Source of the DNA: Geobacteraceae bacterium
GTDB lineage: Bacteria > Desulfobacterota > Desulfuromonadia > Desulfuromonadales > Geopsychrobacteraceae
Reading direction: 5' to 3'
Length of the DNA stretch: 8,350 nt
NCBI GenBank assembly: GCA_027064785.1
Contig: JAMOPE010000351.1
Span: forward strand, 1-8,350
The position numbers and the translations under genes are program-made. Positions 6,661 through 8,350 of the stretch are shown piece after piece. Each line of letters starts with the position of its first letter. Position 1 is the first letter of the stretch. The notes beneath the pieces were generated by a model. That model did not search any database and was not told where the DNA came from. It saw only the letters and a program-made list of their open reading frames with translations.

Positions 6661-7778
6661 AAATCTTGCAGGTGACAGCAGCACTTCACCAGGGTGGGGT
6701 CGAGCGTGGAACGGTTGAAATGGCTAGGTTCATAGTTTCACAGGGGAGCAGAAGTTATGTCGCTTCACAGGGGGGACAACTAGTTGCCGGTTTGGAGTCT
6801 GATGGGTCGACGCACTTTACTCTACCATTAGCGCAACGCAATCCATTTAAAATTATTTATTCCGCTTGGCAGTTACACAAGATAATCTCTAACGAAAATA
6901 TTGACTTGGTTCATGCCCGTTCCCGCGCTCCAGCTTGGGCAGCATTGCTTGCATGTAAGTTGTCTGGGGTGAAAATGGTGACGACATTTCATGGGACTCA
7001 CCGGATTCAAAACCGAATCAAAAAGCTTTATAATAGTGTCATGGTTCGTGGTGAGCGGGTTATTGCCATCAGCGATTTTATCAAGAACCATCTCATTGAA
7101 AACTATGCGGTCAAAGAAGAACAGATCGATATTGCTCCACGCGGTTTCAATCCTGTTATGTTTAATCCTGATCTGATCGACACAGAGCTGAGAGATGAAT
7201 TGAAACAGCGTCTGAATCTCGCTGCCGAGGATAAAATAATTTCACTGCCTGGGCGGCTCACTCGTTGGAAGGGGCAACCCCTCTTTCTTGAGGCTCTGGC
7301 CCAGATCAAGGAGCTTTCTTGGCAGGCGTTGCTGGTTGGTGGTGCAGGTAAAAAAACTGCATATGATGATGAATTAAAAGCAACAGCTAAAAAACTGGGA
7401 ATTGGAGATCGCATCAAGTTTATTGGTGATCAGAGAGATATTGTTCCTTATTATGCGATATCAGATATTGTTGTCTCTGCTTCAACTGAACCTGAGGCTT
7501 TTGGACGCGTTGCCGTTGAAGCGCAGGCAATGGCAAAGCCTATTATTGCTTCGTCACATGGTGGTTCACTCGAAACCGTGAAGGATGGTGAGACGGGTTG
7601 GTTATTTGCCAATGGAGATGTTGTTGCTCTGGCGAGTAAATTACGCTATGCACTGTCGGACGATGTCGATTTAGCCAGCATTGGTGCTTCAGGACGACAA
7701 TGGGTTGTAGAAAATTATACTATCGATAAGATGTGTCAATCTGAATGGAATGCTTATATGAAAGTGTTGGGGCCATAG
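6657..7778 (+). CDS. Glycosyltransferase family 4 (GT-B fold), probable LPS core glycosyltransferase
   Basis: A 373-residue retaining GT-B glycosyltransferase. The N-domain begins MKILQVTAALHQGGVERG, with the Gly13-Gly14 turn typical of the acceptor domain, followed by VHARSRAPAW and TTFHGTH. The donor domain has LPGRLTRWKG (197-206; Arg200 and Lys205 in the expected diphosphate-contacting positions), KFIGDQRDIVPYY, and the EX7E motif Glu280-Glu288 within EPEAFGRVAVE, then KPIIASSHGGSLETV. There is no transmembrane segment, so it is likely a cytoplasmic or peripheral enzyme using a nucleotide sugar. The ATG overlaps the ELM1 stop by four bases, so the two are probably translated together and may act on the same growing core. 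Donor and acceptor cannot be read from sequence. It ends the tightly packed part of the operon. Confidence 0.93.
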   Translation: MKILQVTAALHQGGVERGTVEMARFIVSQGSRSYVASQGGQLVAGLESDGSTHFTLPLAQRNPFKIIYSAWQLHKIISNENIDLVHARSRAPAWAALLACKLSGVKMVTTFHGTHRIQNRIKKLYNSVMVRGERVIAISDFIKNHLIENYAVKEEQIDIAPRGFNPVMFNPDLIDTELRDELKQRLNLAAEDKIISLPGRLTRWKGQPLFLEALAQIKELSWQALLVGGAGKKTAYDDELKATAKKLGIGDRIKFIGDQRDIVPYYAISDIVVSASTEPEAFGRVAVEAQAMAKPIIASSHGGSLETVKDGETGWLFANGDVVALASKLRYALSDDVDLASIGASGRQWVVENYTIDKMCQSEWNAYMKVLGP

Positions 7779-7929
7779 TTCTACCTATAAAAACTGAGTC
7801 TTGCGATGATCAATAATGAGCCCGGAGTTTGAAAGTTGTTAGCATTAATCAAGTATTCTGGGTTATGATTTTCTCTTTGAGGCAACTTTTCATTCCTCCT
7901 GCGTGAAATAGACAATTAATGGCTTTATT
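7779..7929 (+). other. Intergenic gap with weak promoter-like elements, no clear terminator
   Basis: This 151-base stretch is the only sizeable spacer in the window. I see no GC-rich hairpin followed by a T-run. The only inverted repeat found is a 7-base pair, AAAGTTG (7832-7838) and CAACTTT (7883-7889), with a long loop, too weak for a terminator. A TATGAT (7864-7869) resembles a -10 box, but its best upstream partner, TTAGCA (7839-7844), is poor and 19 bases away. An alternative -35-like TTGAAA (7829-7834) has no good -10 at the right distance. The gap may separate two transcription units or simply be a leader. No strong ribosome site precedes the next ATG. Confidence 0.4.
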
Positions 7930-8350
7930 ATGAGAGTGTTACATATCGCTTACCAACAGCTGCGCCGTTATGGACAAACCCGCGTCAGCTGGGCACAAAA
8001 ATTGACCCATGGACTGATCAAAAATGATCATTTTGTCCAAGGTTTCAGTGACCGGGATGTCGCTGCATTTGAGGCACCATTTGGTATCCGTGATTTAGGT
8101 AAAGGGAAAGCTAATCAACGTTTACTCGAAACTGTCGCTGCCTTTGACCCCGATCTGATTGTTGCCGGTCATTGTGATATTATTACCAATGAAACATTGA
8201 AAACGATCAAGCAAAGATATCCTCATGTTGTGCTTGCACATTGCAACAATGACCCGCTCTTTGTTCCCGATAATGTCACCCGTATCAAGCATCGTGCTGC
8301 TGTCGTTGATGCTGTTTTTGTTTCCACAGGGCGCCGTGAACTGACCATTT
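7930..8350 (+). CDS. CgeB-like glycosyltransferase, 5' part (3' end outside window)
   Basis: The first 140 codons of a protein starting MRVLHIAYQQLRRYGQTRVS, open to the window edge. An in-frame TAG at 7909-7911 makes ATG 7930 the first possible ATG start. The pattern resembles the N-domain of CgeB/DUF3880-type GT-B glycosyltransferases: an N-terminal beta strand, FSDRDVAAFEAPFG (39-52), FDPDLIVAGHCD (72-83), AHCNNDPLFVP (103-113) and VDAVFVSTGRREL near the cut. The catalytic C-domain is outside, so active-site residues cannot be judged. Its orientation and position suggest it continues the envelope-glycan gene cluster, perhaps as a separate transcript given the upstream gap. Family assignment is from recalled resemblance, moderately sure; substrate unknown. 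Confidence 0.75.
   Translation, partial: MRVLHIAYQQLRRYGQTRVSWAQKLTHGLIKNDHFVQGFSDRDVAAFEAPFGIRDLGKGKANQRLLETVAAFDPDLIVAGHCDIITNETLKTIKQRYPHVVLAHCNNDPLFVPDNVTRIKHRAAVVDAVFVSTGRRELTI

Noticed and set aside
7832..7889. Inverted repeat AAAGTTG/CAACTTT as a terminator or operator
   Set aside because: Only seven pairs, AT-rich, with a 44-base loop and no following T-run.
7857..7900. Minus-strand AGGAGG followed by a 14-codon open frame in the intergenic gap
   Set aside because: The AGGAGG ends only one base before the ATG, too close for initiation, and the peptide is too short to support. The plus-strand CCTCCT is probably chance.

Overview
This window reads as one long plus-strand lipid A / lipopolysaccharide (LPS) core biosynthesis operon of a Gram-negative bacterium. 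The order is lpxB (3' part), msbA, a DUF374 LpxJ-like acyltransferase, waaA, lpxK, a tiny Trm112-type zinc-ribbon gene, an ELM1-family gene and a family-4 glycosyltransferase. After a 151-base gap, the start of another glycosyltransferase (CgeB-like) runs off the right edge. Base composition is moderately AT-leaning by eye. The lpxB-msbA-DUF374-waaA-lpxK order with ELM1-type neighbours is what I associate with Desulfuromonadales/Geobacterales-type deltaproteobacteria. That taxonomic call is inference from gene order and protein flavour; no rRNA or other marker is present.

Positions 1-5547 hold the lipid A section. LpxB makes the lipid A disaccharide 1-phosphate, LpxK adds the 4'-phosphate, WaaA adds Kdo, the DUF374 protein probably adds a secondary acyl chain, and MsbA flips the product across the inner membrane. 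Genes are packed tightly: a 16-base gap between lpxB and msbA, then overlaps of 4, 20 and 4 bases. This points to one transcript with translational coupling.

Positions 5547-7778 hold a 55-residue zinc-ribbon protein missed by simple ORF calling (stop/start overlap with lpxK, 20-base overlap into the next gene), then an ELM1/GtrOC1-type putative glycosyltransferase and a GT-B family-4 glycosyltransferase joined by an ATGA overlap. These probably extend the core sugar on Kdo-lipid A, but their donors and acceptors are unknown.

Positions 7779-7929 form the only real intergenic gap. It has no clear terminator and only weak promoter-like elements. Position 7930 starts a CgeB-like glycosyltransferase, cut at the window edge.

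I see no mobile element, CRISPR array, tRNA or rRNA. Most of the window is ordinary, conserved envelope biosynthesis. The least understood part is the Trm112 / ELM1 / GT4 / CgeB-like module. Smaller points of interest are a Glu-to-Gln change in a conserved LpxB motif and an in-frame A-AAA-AAG slippery heptamer at the domain linker of waaA.
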